Source: JACCTU01 sp963798985 (lineage in GTDB: Bacteria; Actinomycetota; Thermoleophilia; Gaiellales; Gaiellaceae). Taken from it: 64,000 nt of DNA. The stretch's first letter is position 1, and the number at the start of each line of letters is the position of its first letter. The stretch spans positions 124,001 through 188,000 of the forward strand of contig CAWCVL010000007.1 of the NCBI GenBank assembly GCA_963798985.1. The letters are read 5' to 3'. Below are positions 46,201 to 54,927 of this stretch, one piece after another. The position numbers were made by a program, and so were the translations under genes. The notes under the pieces were generated by a model. It was not told where the DNA came from and searched no databases. It saw only the letters and a program-made list of their open reading frames with translations.

Positions 46201-48840
46201 GTGAGCACCGTTGTCGCCCAGCCCCTGGACGTCATCCTTCGCGACGGCACGACCCTGCGCCTGCGCGCACCGACCCGCGACGACGCCGACGCGCTGCTCG
46301 AATTCTTCCGCGGTCTCTCGCAGCAGAGCCTGCACAGCCGCTACCACGGCATGCCTGCGGTCGACGCGCACCTGGTCGAGCCGTTGCTCCAGGCGGACGG
46401 CCAGGAGGCCGCTGTCCTGATCGGCTTCGTCGAGGACCGGATCGTCGCGGTCGCGAACTTTGCGCGCCTGCGCGACCCGACCGGGGCCGAGGTCGCGTTC
46501 GCAGTCGCCGACGACTACCAGCGCCGCGGGATCGGGACACGCCTGCTCGAGCAGCTGGCGGCTCTCGCGGGGGCGCACGGAATCGAGCGTTTCCTCGCGA
46601 CGGTGCTTCCGGACAACCGGCAGATGCTCCGCGTGTTCGAGGCGGCCGGGTTCGAGGTCACGCGCGATGCCGCCGGGGGCGAGGTCGAGCTGACCTTCCC
46701 GATCTCGACCACCGAGCGGTACCTCGAGAGTGTCGAGGGACGCGATCACGAAGCCGTGGTCGCGTCGCTCCGCCCGTTCTTCGAGCCCTCCTCGGTCGCT
46801 GTCATCGGCGCATCGCCACGACGTGGCTCGATCGGCGGCGAGCTCTTCCGAAACGTCCTTGCCGCCGACTTCACGGGCGCGGCGTATCCGGTCAATCGCC
46901 AGGGCGAGTCCGTTGCGGGCGTGCGCGCCTACAAGACGGTGGCCGAGATCCCGGATCCCCTCGACCTCGCGGTGATCTGCGTTCCGGGCGAGCACGTGCT
47001 GGGTGCGGCCGAGGACGCGCTCGCGAGCGGCGTTCGCGCACTCTGCGTCATCTCCGCGGGGTTCGCCGAGGTCGGCTCGGAGGGCACCGAGCGCCAGGAC
47101 CGGCTGCTGGCGCTCGTGCGCGCGCGCGGCGCGCGGATGATCGGCCCGAACTGCCTGGGGATCGCTTCCAGCGGCACCCGCTTGAACGCGACCTTCGCCG
47201 GCAAGGCGCCGCGCTGGGGTTCGATCGGCTTCTCGTCGCAGAGCGGTGCACTCGGCCTCGCGCTCATCGAGGCTGCCGACGCGCGCGGCATCGGACTCTC
47301 GGCGTTCGTCTCGATCGGGAACAAGGCGGACGTCTCGTCGAACGACCTGCTCGAGCGCTTCGAGGACGACGAGAGCACGAATCTGATCGCGCTCTACCTC
47401 GAGTCGTTCGGCAACCCCCGGAAGTTCGCGCGCATCGCACGACGCGTCTCGCGCACGAAGCCGATCCTCGCGCTGAAGAGCGGGCGCACGTCTGCCGGCG
47501 CGAAGGCGGCGGGCTCGCACACCGCTGCGCTGACGAGCTCTGACGCTGCGGTCGAAGCACTCTTCCACCAGGCCGGCGTGATCCGGGCGGAGACTCTCGA
47601 GGAGCTCGTGGATGCATCGGTGCTGCTGTCGAAACAGTCGCTGCCGCGCGGTCGGCGCGTCGCCGTGCTGACGAATGCGGGAGGGCTCGGAATCCTCGCC
47701 GCCGACGCCTGCGAGGCGGTCGGACTCGAGCTGCCGACCTTCGCCGACGAGAGCGTTGCGCAGCTCTCGGAGCTCCTGCCCGTCGAGGCGAGCGTGGCGA
47801 ACCCCGTGGACATGCTCGGGTCTGCGACGGCGTCGACGTACGAGGCCGTGCTGCCGGTCCTGCTCCGAGACCGCGGTGTCGACGCGGTGCTCGTGCTCTT
47901 CGTGCCTCCGGTCACAGCGACGGCCGACGAGGTCGCGCTCGCCGTAGCGCGGGCTGCCGCAGGCGCGGAGAAGCCGATCGTGGCCGCGGTGATGGACGCG
48001 CGCGGGATCCCATCCGTTCTTCTGGAAGCCGGCGTCGCCTCGTACGGGTATCCCGAGTCCGCCGCTCGCGCCCTCGGCAGAGCGGCCGCGCGCGCAGAGT
48101 GGCTGCGCCGCCCGGCCGGCAGCATCCCGACACCGGAAGGCATCGACCGCGAAGGAGCGCGCCGGATCGTCGCGGCCGCGCTTGAGCACGCGCCCGACGT
48201 CTGGCTGGATCCCGACGACTCCCGCGCACTGCTCGAGGCCTATGGAATCCCCGTCGTCGACCAGCGCGTGGCCGGCACACCAGAGGAGGCGGCTCGCACG
48301 GCGACGGAGCTCGGGTTTCCGGTCGTCGTGAAGACAGCCGTGGCCGGAGCACACAAGACCGAGAGCGGCGGCGTCGCGCTCGACCTCCAGTCCGAGGACG
48401 ACGTCCGGGAGGCCGCCGCCCGGATCGGCGGCCCGGTGCTCGTTCAGCCGATGCGGAGCGGGAGCGCGGAGCTGCTGGCGGGGATCGTCCAGGACGAGTT
48501 GTTCGGCCCGCTGATCGCGCTCGGCCCTGGTGGTGTGCTGGCCGAGCTCATCGGCGACGCCGGCATACGCATCGCACCGCTCACAGATGTCGACGCGAGC
48601 GAGCTCGTGCTCGGAGGGAAGACCGGGGCGCTCATGCGCGGCTACCGGGGGAAGCCTGCTGCCGATGCCGATGCCGTCGCCGACGTCCTCCACCGGCTCT
48701 CCGCACTCGGCGAGGACCTGCCGGAGGTCGCCGAGCTCGACCTCAACCCGCTGATCGTCGGCCCCGAGGGTTGCGTAGCGGTCGACGCGCGAGTGCGCGT
48801 CAAGGTGGCCGAGGTGCGGCCGCAGACGAAGACCTGGTAG
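46201..48840 (+). CDS. GNAT domain fused to ADP-forming acyl-CoA synthetase (PatA-like)
   Basis: This 879-aa protein has an N-terminal GNAT domain (residues 1-180; FAVADDYQRRGIGTRLLEQL and PDNRQMLRVFEAAGFEVTR). It continues as an NDP-forming acyl-CoA synthetase: SVAVIGASPRRGSIGGELFR, SQSGALGLALIEAA, GSHTAALTSSDAAVEALFH with the usual phospho-His, and ATP-grasp parts FPVVVKTAVAGAHKTESGG and LDLNPLIVGPEG. This order matches actinobacterial PatA-type protein acyltransferases. It may acetylate metabolic enzymes or make acetate with ATP gain. GTG at 46201 is preferred; an ATG 51 bp upstream is in frame. Confidence 0.85.
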   Translation: MSTVVAQPLDVILRDGTTLRLRAPTRDDADALLEFFRGLSQQSLHSRYHGMPAVDAHLVEPLLQADGQEAAVLIGFVEDRIVAVANFARLRDPTGAEVAFAVADDYQRRGIGTRLLEQLAALAGAHGIERFLATVLPDNRQMLRVFEAAGFEVTRDAAGGEVELTFPISTTERYLESVEGRDHEAVVASLRPFFEPSSVAVIGASPRRGSIGGELFRNVLAADFTGAAYPVNRQGESVAGVRAYKTVAEIPDPLDLAVICVPGEHVLGAAEDALASGVRALCVISAGFAEVGSEGTERQDRLLALVRARGARMIGPNCLGIASSGTRLNATFAGKAPRWGSIGFSSQSGALGLALIEAADARGIGLSAFVSIGNKADVSSNDLLERFEDDESTNLIALYLESFGNPRKFARIARRVSRTKPILALKSGRTSAGAKAAGSHTAALTSSDAAVEALFHQAGVIRAETLEELVDASVLLSKQSLPRGRRVAVLTNAGGLGILAADACEAVGLELPTFADESVAQLSELLPVEASVANPVDMLGSATASTYEAVLPVLLRDRGVDAVLVLFVPPVTATADEVALAVARAAAGAEKPIVAAVMDARGIPSVLLEAGVASYGYPESAARALGRAAARAEWLRRPAGSIPTPEGIDREGARRIVAAALEHAPDVWLDPDDSRALLEAYGIPVVDQRVAGTPEEAARTATELGFPVVVKTAVAGAHKTESGGVALDLQSEDDVREAAARIGGPVLVQPMRSGSAELLAGIVQDELFGPLIALGPGGVLAELIGDAGIRIAPLTDVDASELVLGGKTGALMRGYRGKPAADADAVADVLHRLSALGEDLPEVAELDLNPLIVGPEGCVAVDARVRVKVAEVRPQTKTW

Positions 48841-48857
48841 CGGCGGGCCGTCGGCCA

Positions 48858-49030
48858 TGAGTAGCGTCCCGGGTCTGGCGGCCGAAGGGACGCTCGACCG
48901 CGAGGAGATCCGCCTGCTCGACGCGTACCGGCGCGCGGCCAACTACCTCTCGGCGACTTCGACGTCGTCGTAGTGCCGGCGCGCGAGGAGCTCGTGATCG
49001 CGCGCGCGGTCCGCGGTCTGCTGGGCGGCT
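48858..49030 (+). pseudogene. Possible phosphoketolase N-terminal remnant
   Basis: After ATG at 48858 the reading gives SSVPGLAAEGTLDREEIR followed by LLDAYRRAANYLS. This resembles the start of bacterial phosphoketolase, where LDAYWRAANYLS precedes the active region. The homology then ends; a TAG follows ten codons later, or, with a one-base shift, the reading ends in a Val-rich tail at the stop before 49030. Only about 32 of some 800 residues remain. This is the only stretch here without a full gene. Confidence 0.45.
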
Positions 49031-50663
49031 AGAAGCCGAGACCGACGTGGGCGTTCGGCTGCCGCTCGGCGATCCGCCGGGCGACGTCTCGCATGCCCAC
49101 CACTCCGATCGGCCGCTCGTTCACGACGACGGGGAGATGATGAAAGCCGTGGGCGTGCATCAGCCGAAGCGCGGTATCGAGCGACGCGTCCGCCGGGGCG
49201 GCGATCGGCTCGGCCGTCATCCACTCGCGAGCTCGCGCCTCGCTCGAGTGGACGCGTCCGGCGAACGCACGCACGAGATCCCGTGACGTCAGGATGCCGA
49301 TCAGCCTTCCGCTCTCGGTGATGAGCGCCGAGCCGGTGTGTTGTCGCTGCATGCCCTCGGCCACCTCGCCGAGCGTGTCTTCGGGCTCGACGCTCAGGAA
49401 GTCCGTGACCATCACGTCCTCGACCGTGGGCGACTCGTCGTCCGGTGCTTCGATCCCTGGGGCAACCCGCCCAGCGCGGGCGAGCTCGGCGTGGCCGAGT
49501 TCGACGTCCACCTCGACCGCACCGGGCGCGGCGGGCGGCTCGCTGGCCCTCGGATCGATCAGCTGAGCGAGGAACGGGGCGAGTCGTCGGCCGACGAGCT
49601 TGGCGGGCGGCCACCACAGAGGATCGACGCTCGCGACGCCGCCCTGGCCCGCTCCGACGTCCCTGCGGAGGAACTGCGGCGTCGACCCGGTCAGAAGGAG
49701 CCCGCGGAGGACTGGCCGAAACGGCGCTGGATGGTCGAGGAAACCCGCGTCGGCGAGGATCGCCTCGGCAGCGGCGTCCGCCTGCTGGGTCGCGATCCCT
49801 CCCTGTTTGACCGGGAAGAGCGTGATGTCCCCCGCCGCGTACACGTCCGGGATTCCCCGGACTCGCCCGTGTTCGTCCACGACGATGAAGCCGTCACGTG
49901 TCTGGGGTACCCCGTCGATCGGCTGGCCGCGCAGGGTCGGCAGCACGATCACACAGTCGGCCTCGATCGAGCGAGCTGGAAGCAAGTGCAGCTCCCCGTC
50001 TCGGACCTCTGCTGGAGAGAAACCCGTGTGGAGTGCGACCCGGCGTTCCGAGAGGAGCGTCCGGACTGCATGCGTCGCCTCGCCGCCGAACAGCAGGAGC
50101 GGCTCGTCCTCGGGCGTCACGAGCGCGACCCGAACGTCGTCCAGGTCAGCGGCGTCGATGTGGGCGGCGAGCATCAGCGCGAGCTCGTACGCCGGAAGAG
50201 ACCACACGGCCCCGCGCGGAACGGCCACGACGATGCGCTCGAGGAGACCGCGATCGATCCGGGTCAGGACGTCCGCGATCAGGGAGGTGTCGGCGGGGCC
50301 GCGGAACGTCAGCGCCCCGGGCACTCCCGCCTGTGGCGCGGCGCCGCACGCGAGCAGCAGCGAGTCGTACTCGAGCCGCAGGCCGCTCGCCGCGAGCGCG
50401 ACGTGCTGTCGTGCGTCGACGCCTACCAAGCCGTCCAGGGTCACGAGAGCGTTCGCGCGTTGCGCGAGGTCGGCGAGGTCGAACGAGCGTGCGTCACCCA
50501 GCCCGAACGGCTCGGCAACCGCGAGTGGCCGGTACCAGAACCGAGGTTCCGGCGCGACGAGCTCCACGTCGACGAACTCGGGCGCGAGCTCGTGCAGTGC
50601 GAGCGTCGCCTCGAGTGCTGCGACACCGCCGCCCGCGATCACGATGCGCCTGCGTCCGCTCAT
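49029..50663 (-). CDS. FAD pyridine-nucleotide oxidoreductase fused to two CBS domains
   Basis: This protein of about 544 aa starts MSGRRRIVIAGGGVAALEAT, the FAD dinucleotide site of sulfide:quinone reductase or NDH-2-like enzymes. It continues LEYDSLLLACGAAPQAGVPG and GIPDVYAAGDITLFPVKQGG. Residues 400-544 contain two CBS motifs, VMVTDFLSVEPEDTLGEVAE and EWMTAEPIAAPADASLDTAL, ending HGFHHLPVVVNERPIGVVGM. No redox-active CxxC is seen. The ATG at 50661-50663 is preferred over a GTG-rich extension. CBS pairs often sense adenine nucleotides, so activity may follow energy state. A shared upstream motif lies 33-72 bp upstream of the start. Confidence 0.82.
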   Translation of the reverse strand: MSGRRRIVIAGGGVAALEATLALHELAPEFVDVELVAPEPRFWYRPLAVAEPFGLGDARSFDLADLAQRANALVTLDGLVGVDARQHVALAASGLRLEYDSLLLACGAAPQAGVPGALTFRGPADTSLIADVLTRIDRGLLERIVVAVPRGAVWSLPAYELALMLAAHIDAADLDDVRVALVTPEDEPLLLFGGEATHAVRTLLSERRVALHTGFSPAEVRDGELHLLPARSIEADCVIVLPTLRGQPIDGVPQTRDGFIVVDEHGRVRGIPDVYAAGDITLFPVKQGGIATQQADAAAEAILADAGFLDHPAPFRPVLRGLLLTGSTPQFLRRDVGAGQGGVASVDPLWWPPAKLVGRRLAPFLAQLIDPRASEPPAAPGAVEVDVELGHAELARAGRVAPGIEAPDDESPTVEDVMVTDFLSVEPEDTLGEVAEGMQRQHTGSALITESGRLIGILTSRDLVRAFAGRVHSSEARAREWMTAEPIAAPADASLDTALRLMHAHGFHHLPVVVNERPIGVVGMRDVARRIAERQPNAHVGLGF

Positions 50664-50695
50664 GCCGCAGACCATCGCTTTTGCGAGTCCCGGTT

Positions 50696-50735
50696 CCATC
50701 GGGGGCGGCGCTGAATTCGCTGCGGCGAACTACGG
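50696..50735 (-). promoter_or_regulatory. Bipartite upstream motif, copy Z
   Basis: CCATCGG (50696-50702), an 18-bp gap, TGCGG (50721-50725) and TACGG (50731-50735) on the plus strand. The element is 33-72 bp upstream of the FAD-CBS gene start on the minus strand. It overlaps no other gene, lying just after the response-regulator stop. Confidence 0.5.
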
Positions 50736-50740
50736 ATCAG

Positions 50741-51388
50741 CTAGGTCGCGTCGTCGTCCAGCAGACCGTGCGCGAGGGCGTACCGAACGAGCTCGGCTCG
50801 GGTCGCCAGGCCCAGCTTCTGCATGATGTGCGCCCGGTGCGACTCGGCCGTTCGCACCGAGACGAAGAGCAGCTTCGCGATCTCCTGATTCGTGTGGCCG
50901 AGCGCGAGCAGCCTGAGCACTTCGTGCTCGCGGTCCGAGAGCGGGTCGGCTGCCTCTTCCTCGCGCTCGCGTGCTTCTGAGTCCATCAACCGGGCACCGA
51001 GGGCGGGGTGAAGGTACCGGTTGCCCTCGGCCACCTCCCGCACGGCCGCGACGAGGTCGGCGTCCGCCGCTTCCTTCAGGACGTAGCCGCTCGCGCCGGC
51101 TGCGAAGGCTTCGCGGACGTAGTGAGGGTCGTCCTGCATCGAGAGGATGAGCACCTTCGCGTCGGGAGCCTCGTGGAGGACGAGCGGCGTGCCTTCGATC
51201 CCGCTCGGCCCGGGCATCACGACGTCCATCACGACCACGTCGGGCTTCTGCGCGCGGGCCTCGAACACCGCCTCGCGGACGCCCCCTGCCTCGGCAACGA
51301 CCTCGATGTCCGCCTCTGCCTCGAGCACCCGTCGGAGGCCGGAGCGGACGACCGCATGATCGTCGACCACGATGACGCGGATCGGCAT
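50741..51388 (-). CDS. NarL/LuxR-family response regulator (DevR-like)
   Basis: This 215-aa regulator has a receiver IRVIVVDDHAVVRSGLRRVL with phospho-Asp in VVVMDVVMPGPSGIE and Lys in GYVLKEAADADLVAAV. The LuxR HTH is LSDREHEVLRLLALGHTNQE followed by VRTAESHRAHIMQKLGL. It overlaps the kinase stop by one base. With a GAF-GAF kinase it matches the DevR/DevS layout and may bind the shared motif in this island, by inference. Confidence 0.88.
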   Translation of the reverse strand: MPIRVIVVDDHAVVRSGLRRVLEAEADIEVVAEAGGVREAVFEARAQKPDVVVMDVVMPGPSGIEGTPLVLHEAPDAKVLILSMQDDPHYVREAFAAGASGYVLKEAADADLVAAVREVAEGNRYLHPALGARLMDSEAREREEEAADPLSDREHEVLRLLALGHTNQEIAKLLFVSVRTAESHRAHIMQKLGLATRAELVRYALAHGLLDDDAT

Positions 51389-53007
51389 CAGGGGATCGGC
51401 ACCTCGACGACGATGGACGTCCCACCGGCGGACGAGGACTCGATGTCCAGTCGTCCGTCGAGGAGGGCGATTCGCTCGCGCATCCCGAGCAACCCTAGAC
51501 CGCCGTCGCGCACGTCCTCGGCGTCGAAACCCACACCATCGTCCTCGATCACGGCGGCGACCGTGTTCGGCTTGCGCGTCACGAGCACGCTGACGCGCGA
51601 CGCGCGCGAGTGCTTGATCACGTTCGTGAGCGCTTCCTGGACGATGCGATAGAGGGCGGTCTCGACCGGCTGGGGAAGCCGCTCCGCGCCCAGCACGGCC
51701 TCGAGCTCCACCGGGATCGACGTCTGCTCCGCGAAGGTGTGCGTGAGTCGCTCGAGCGCAGGCACGAGCCCGAAGTCGTCGAGCGCCTTCGGCCGCAGCT
51801 CGACCGCGAGCCGACGGACGTCGTGGAGCGTGTCGACCAGCTGCTGACGCAGTCGCGCCGTCGCCTCACAGAGCTGCTCCGGGTCCTTCGCTTCCTCGAT
51901 CGCGCCGAGGCCGAGCAAGGCGGACGTCAACGCCTGCCCGGTCTCGTCGTGGAGCTCGCGCGCGAGTCGCGTGCGCTCGAGCTCCTGCGCGTCGACGACC
52001 CGGGCGACCGCGGCCCGGGCGACGCGCGTGGAGAGGTCGGCGGCCACTGCGGCGCGCGTCGCGAACGCCTCGGCAAGCCTGAGGTCGTCCTGCGTGAACC
52101 TCTTGTCGAGCCCGGACTTGTTGTGGGCGACGACGATCCCGATCGGCTCACCGCGAACGAGGAGCGGCACGTAGAGCCCGGTCGACGCTCCGACCTGCCG
52201 AGCGAACTCCTGGTCGACCTCGGGGTCGTCCAGCAGCGAGTCGACGCGTTCGCTTCGCCCTCGCTCGAGGATCCGCGCGCTCTTCGAGGTGTCGGGCATC
52301 TCGTTTCCGACGAGTCGCTTCGCGGCGGCGCCTGCCGCGGCCTGGACGACGAGCCGGCCTCCGCTCGGAAACGCGATGAAGACGTCCTCGGCGTCGATCA
52401 GGTCCTGGAGCCGGTCGGCCACGAGCTGCAGGACGCGGGGCAGCTCGATCACGCCCGAGAGCGTGTTGCCGACCTCGATCAGCGACTCGAGCTGCCGGGA
52501 CCAGCGCGTCGCCGACTCGTACAGGCGCGCGTTCTCGACCGCGACCGCAGCCTGCGCCGCGAGCAGCGTGATCACGTCGACGTCGTCCTCGGTGAACTCT
52601 CCGCCGCGCTTCTCGGTCAGATACAGGTTTCCGTAGGCGACGCCGCGGAGCACGATCGGCACGCCGAGGAAGCTCGTCATCGGAGGGTGGTTCGGCGGGA
52701 AGCCCGTCGAGTCCGGATGCTCGGAGAGATTGGCAAGACGAAGCGGCTTGGCGTCGCGGATCAGAACGCCGAGGATGCCGCGCCCACGTGGCCGCTCGCC
52801 GATCAGCTCCTCGGCGTCCGCGTCGATGCCGGTGACGAGGAAGCGCTCGAGCCCCGTTCCCGCCGGATCGATCACCCCGAGCGCGGCGTAGCGGGCGTCG
52901 GTCAGTTCCGCCGCCGCTTCGGTGATGCGCTGGAGCACCGCATCCAGCGAGAGCTCGCTGCTGACGGCGATGCCTGCCTTGACCAGCGCGCGGAAGCGCT
53001 TCTCCAC
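51388..53007 (-). CDS. GAF-domain sensor histidine kinase (DevS-like)
   Basis: This protein of about 539 aa has two GAF domains (residues 15-160, ITEAAAELTDARYAALGVID and FLGVPIVLRGVAYGNLYLTE; and about 185-320, LQDLIDAEDVFIAFPSG). A HisKA_3 box RTRLARELHDETGQALTSAL and ATPase VQEALTNVIKHSRASRVSV with GLGLLGMRERIALL follow. It is soluble, as expected for a gas or redox sensor like DevS/DosT; a haem ligand cannot be assigned from sequence alone. The GTG at 53005-53007 follows a hairpin. The frame is also open upstream into the membrane-protein gene. Confidence 0.87.
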   Translation of the reverse strand: MEKRFRALVKAGIAVSSELSLDAVLQRITEAAAELTDARYAALGVIDPAGTGLERFLVTGIDADAEELIGERPRGRGILGVLIRDAKPLRLANLSEHPDSTGFPPNHPPMTSFLGVPIVLRGVAYGNLYLTEKRGGEFTEDDVDVITLLAAQAAVAVENARLYESATRWSRQLESLIEVGNTLSGVIELPRVLQLVADRLQDLIDAEDVFIAFPSGGRLVVQAAAGAAAKRLVGNEMPDTSKSARILERGRSERVDSLLDDPEVDQEFARQVGASTGLYVPLLVRGEPIGIVVAHNKSGLDKRFTQDDLRLAEAFATRAAVAADLSTRVARAAVARVVDAQELERTRLARELHDETGQALTSALLGLGAIEEAKDPEQLCEATARLRQQLVDTLHDVRRLAVELRPKALDDFGLVPALERLTHTFAEQTSIPVELEAVLGAERLPQPVETALYRIVQEALTNVIKHSRASRVSVLVTRKPNTVAAVIEDDGVGFDAEDVRDGGLGLLGMRERIALLDGRLDIESSSAGGTSIVVEVPIP

Positions 53008-53029
53008 GGCGCCATTATCCGGAGAACGA

Positions 53030-53055
53030 CGAAGGGCGGCCGGAGCCGCCCTTCG
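53030..53055 (-). terminator. Hairpin between membrane protein and GAF kinase genes
   Basis: An 11-bp stem, CGAAGGGCGGC paired with GCCGCCCTTCG, with a 4-nt CGGA loop. On the minus strand it follows the likely membrane-protein stop (53076-53078) and precedes the kinase start. It suggests the two genes are separate, although one frame runs through. Confidence 0.65.
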
Positions 53056-53075
53056 GTCGCGAGCGGAGTCGCCGC

Positions 53076-53658
53076 TCAGCTGATGGCCACAGCCGTCTTC
53101 TGCGGCGCAACCTGACGAGTGATTCGCCTCCTGCTTGCGAAGCGCGCCACCGGCGGCGAGCACCAGGAACCCGATGCCCGTGAGGAGTAGCGCAATGCCC
53201 GTGACGATCCCGAACAGCGAGAGCTGCTCCGCCATGAACGACATGTTGAGCGCAGTCGTCAGGGCGGTCTCAGTCACCCACATGTTCCGGAGCCCGTTCT
53301 CCACGGGGCGTCCGTCCGGCGTCTTCGCGGCCAGAGCTTCGTCGCTCGTGTCCGAGCCGGTCGGGGTCAGGAAGCGGCCCATCTCGGCATACCGCTTGCC
53401 TTCCGTCGCCTCGAGGGTGTGGAACTCCATCACCTTGGCGAATTCCCGTGCCTTCGCCCCGGTGTTGATCAGGGCACCGTTCTGGAGCTTGCCGTTCGTG
53501 ATCTCCGCGGCGTCGTCGCCGGCGGTGATCTGCTGGGCTGCGAGCGAGCTACGGACCTCGTTGCGGCCGTTCACGCCCATTGTGATCGCGACGATGCCGA
53601 AGGCGATCAGCACGGCACCGGCAATCCATCCACCGTATTCGAAGAACTTGCGGGTCAT
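53076..53658 (-). CDS. Two-helix membrane protein (possible frameshift at C-terminus)
   Basis: This protein of about 193 aa starts MTRKFFEYGGWIAGAVLIAF (first helix, RBS AAGGAG) and has a soluble loop with FHTLEATEGKRYAEMGRFLT and a second helix, LSLFGIVTGIALLLTGIGFL. Without a correction the frame continues into the kinase. With a one-base shift near 53150 the reading ends TAVAIS at TGA 53076-53078, just before a hairpin, and this is the preferred reading. No family name is recognised. It carries the shared upstream motif. Confidence 0.68.
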
Positions 53659-53721
53659 GGCGACTCCTTTGTCGTGAATCCATTCCTGTGGGTGCCAGTG
53701 TCGGCCGGGTGAGCCTCCGCG

Positions 53722-53762
53722 CCATCGGCAGGGCGCCGCAGCGTCCTTGCGGGATTTCCGCA
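53722..53762 (-). promoter_or_regulatory. Bipartite upstream motif, copy C
   Basis: CCATCGG (53722-53728), a 19-bp gap and TGCGG (53748-53752) on the plus strand, then a CCGCA at 53758 that makes TGCGG-N5-CCGCA an inverted repeat. It lies 64-104 bp upstream of the minus-strand membrane-protein start, in the divergent region shared with the copper oxidase operon. Copies W and C share further flanking bases. Confidence 0.5.
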
Positions 53763-53775
53763 GATCTGCTGCGGA
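53757..53775. promoter_or_regulatory. Inverted repeat upstream of the copper oxidase gene
   Basis: TCCGCAG and CTGCGGA flank a 5-bp ATCTG spacer, a perfect 7-bp-arm inverted repeat. It is about 70 bp upstream of the oxidase start and overlaps bipartite motif copy C. It could be an operator for a dimeric regulator. Confidence 0.45.
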
Positions 53776-53844
53776 TCGGACCCGATTCGGCTTCCGGCGG
53801 CCCGTCCTACGTTGGCTGCATCGAACTGGAGAGGAGTCACCCGA

Positions 53845-54927
53845 TTGCTGCTCAAGGGAATGCTCGGGCTCGTGCTCGTGGCGGTCTTTGCCGCGACCGC
53901 GGCCGTGATGTTGTCGCTCGACTCGATGGCTGCGTCTCGGGACGAGCAGGACCAGCCGGCAGCCGCCTCGGTGGCCGTCCAGGACCACAACGTCGCGCTC
54001 CCGCTCGCGAGCTTCGCGGGCCAGGTGCCCGAGAACGCCGACGAGCTCGCGAAGGCGCACGAGGCGTACGACGCGACCCTGCCGCCGCTCCAGTCCGGCG
54101 ACCTCGTGCGGGTCAACATGACCCTGAAGGACATGACCGTCGAGATCGCGCCGGGCGTGAAGTACAACACGTGGGCCTTCGACGGCCACGGCGCCCCCGG
54201 CCCCATCGTTCACGTGCGGGAGGGTCAGACGGTCGAGATGAAGCTGACGAACGGCGGCTCGATCCCGCACTCGATCGACTTCCATGCTGCCCGCATCGCC
54301 CCCGACCGCGCGTTCCGCGATGCGCAGCCGGGCGAGTCGTTCACGTTCCGCTTCACGGCGAAGGATCCCGGCGTCTACATGTACCACTGCGGCACGAAGC
54401 CGGTGCTCGCGCACATCGCCAACGGGATGTACGGCGCGATCATCGTCGAGCCGAAGAAGGCTCTGCCGAAGGTCGACAACGAGTACGTCCTCGTCGGCAG
54501 CGAGTGGTACCTGAACGGCGACGGCATCGAGCAGCCGGCCTCGCTCGACATGGCGAAGGCGCGCTCAAGGATGGCCGACTGGGTGACGTTCAACGGCTAC
54601 GCCAATCAGTACGTCACGCACCCGCTCACCGCGAAGCCGGGAGAGACGACGCGCTTCTGGGTCGTCGCCGCAGGGCCGACCAACAACGTGAACTTTCACG
54701 TCGTCGGCGGAATGCTCGACCGCGCCTGGGTCAACGGTGGCCTGACGAACCCGCCACAGACGGGCGTCCAGACGGTGATCGTGCCGGCCGGAGGCGGCGG
54801 CGTGTTCGACGTCAAGCTCGACGCTGTAGGCCTCTATCCGTTCGTCAGCCATGCGTTCGCCGACGTCGATCTCGGCCAGGTCGGCTTGCTCAAGGTCGGC
54901 AACCCGCCCGGGACGATGAGCCACTGA
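53845..54927 (+). CDS. Copper nitrite reductase-like two-domain multicopper oxidase
   Basis: This protein of about 360 aa has an N-terminal anchor (MLGLVLVAVFAATAAVML) and two cupredoxin domains. The motifs match NirK copper sites: IPHSIDFHAAR (type 1 His, Asp, type 2 His), VYMYHCGTKPVLAHIANGMY (type 2 His, type 1 Cys, His, Met), VNFHVVGGMLDRAW (second-sphere His) and LYPFVSHAFADVDLG (type 2 His). All ligands appear present, with one residue fewer between Cys and His than in classical NirK. TTG at 53845 follows GGAGAGGAG. It is extracytoplasmic and may reduce nitrite to NO or act as another oxidase. Confidence 0.83.
   Translation: MLLKGMLGLVLVAVFAATAAVMLSLDSMAASRDEQDQPAAASVAVQDHNVALPLASFAGQVPENADELAKAHEAYDATLPPLQSGDLVRVNMTLKDMTVEIAPGVKYNTWAFDGHGAPGPIVHVREGQTVEMKLTNGGSIPHSIDFHAARIAPDRAFRDAQPGESFTFRFTAKDPGVYMYHCGTKPVLAHIANGMYGAIIVEPKKALPKVDNEYVLVGSEWYLNGDGIEQPASLDMAKARSRMADWVTFNGYANQYVTHPLTAKPGETTRFWVVAAGPTNNVNFHVVGGMLDRAWVNGGLTNPPQTGVQTVIVPAGGGGVFDVKLDAVGLYPFVSHAFADVDLGQVGLLKVGNPPGTMSH

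Noticed and set aside
46096..48942. A 948-aa minus-strand reading opposite the GNAT-synthetase gene
   Set aside because: It is the antisense of a well-supported coding gene and has no recognisable domain.
48943..49617. A 224-aa arginine-rich minus-strand reading
   Set aside because: Shadow of the FAD-CBS gene with typical Arg/Ala bias and no domain.
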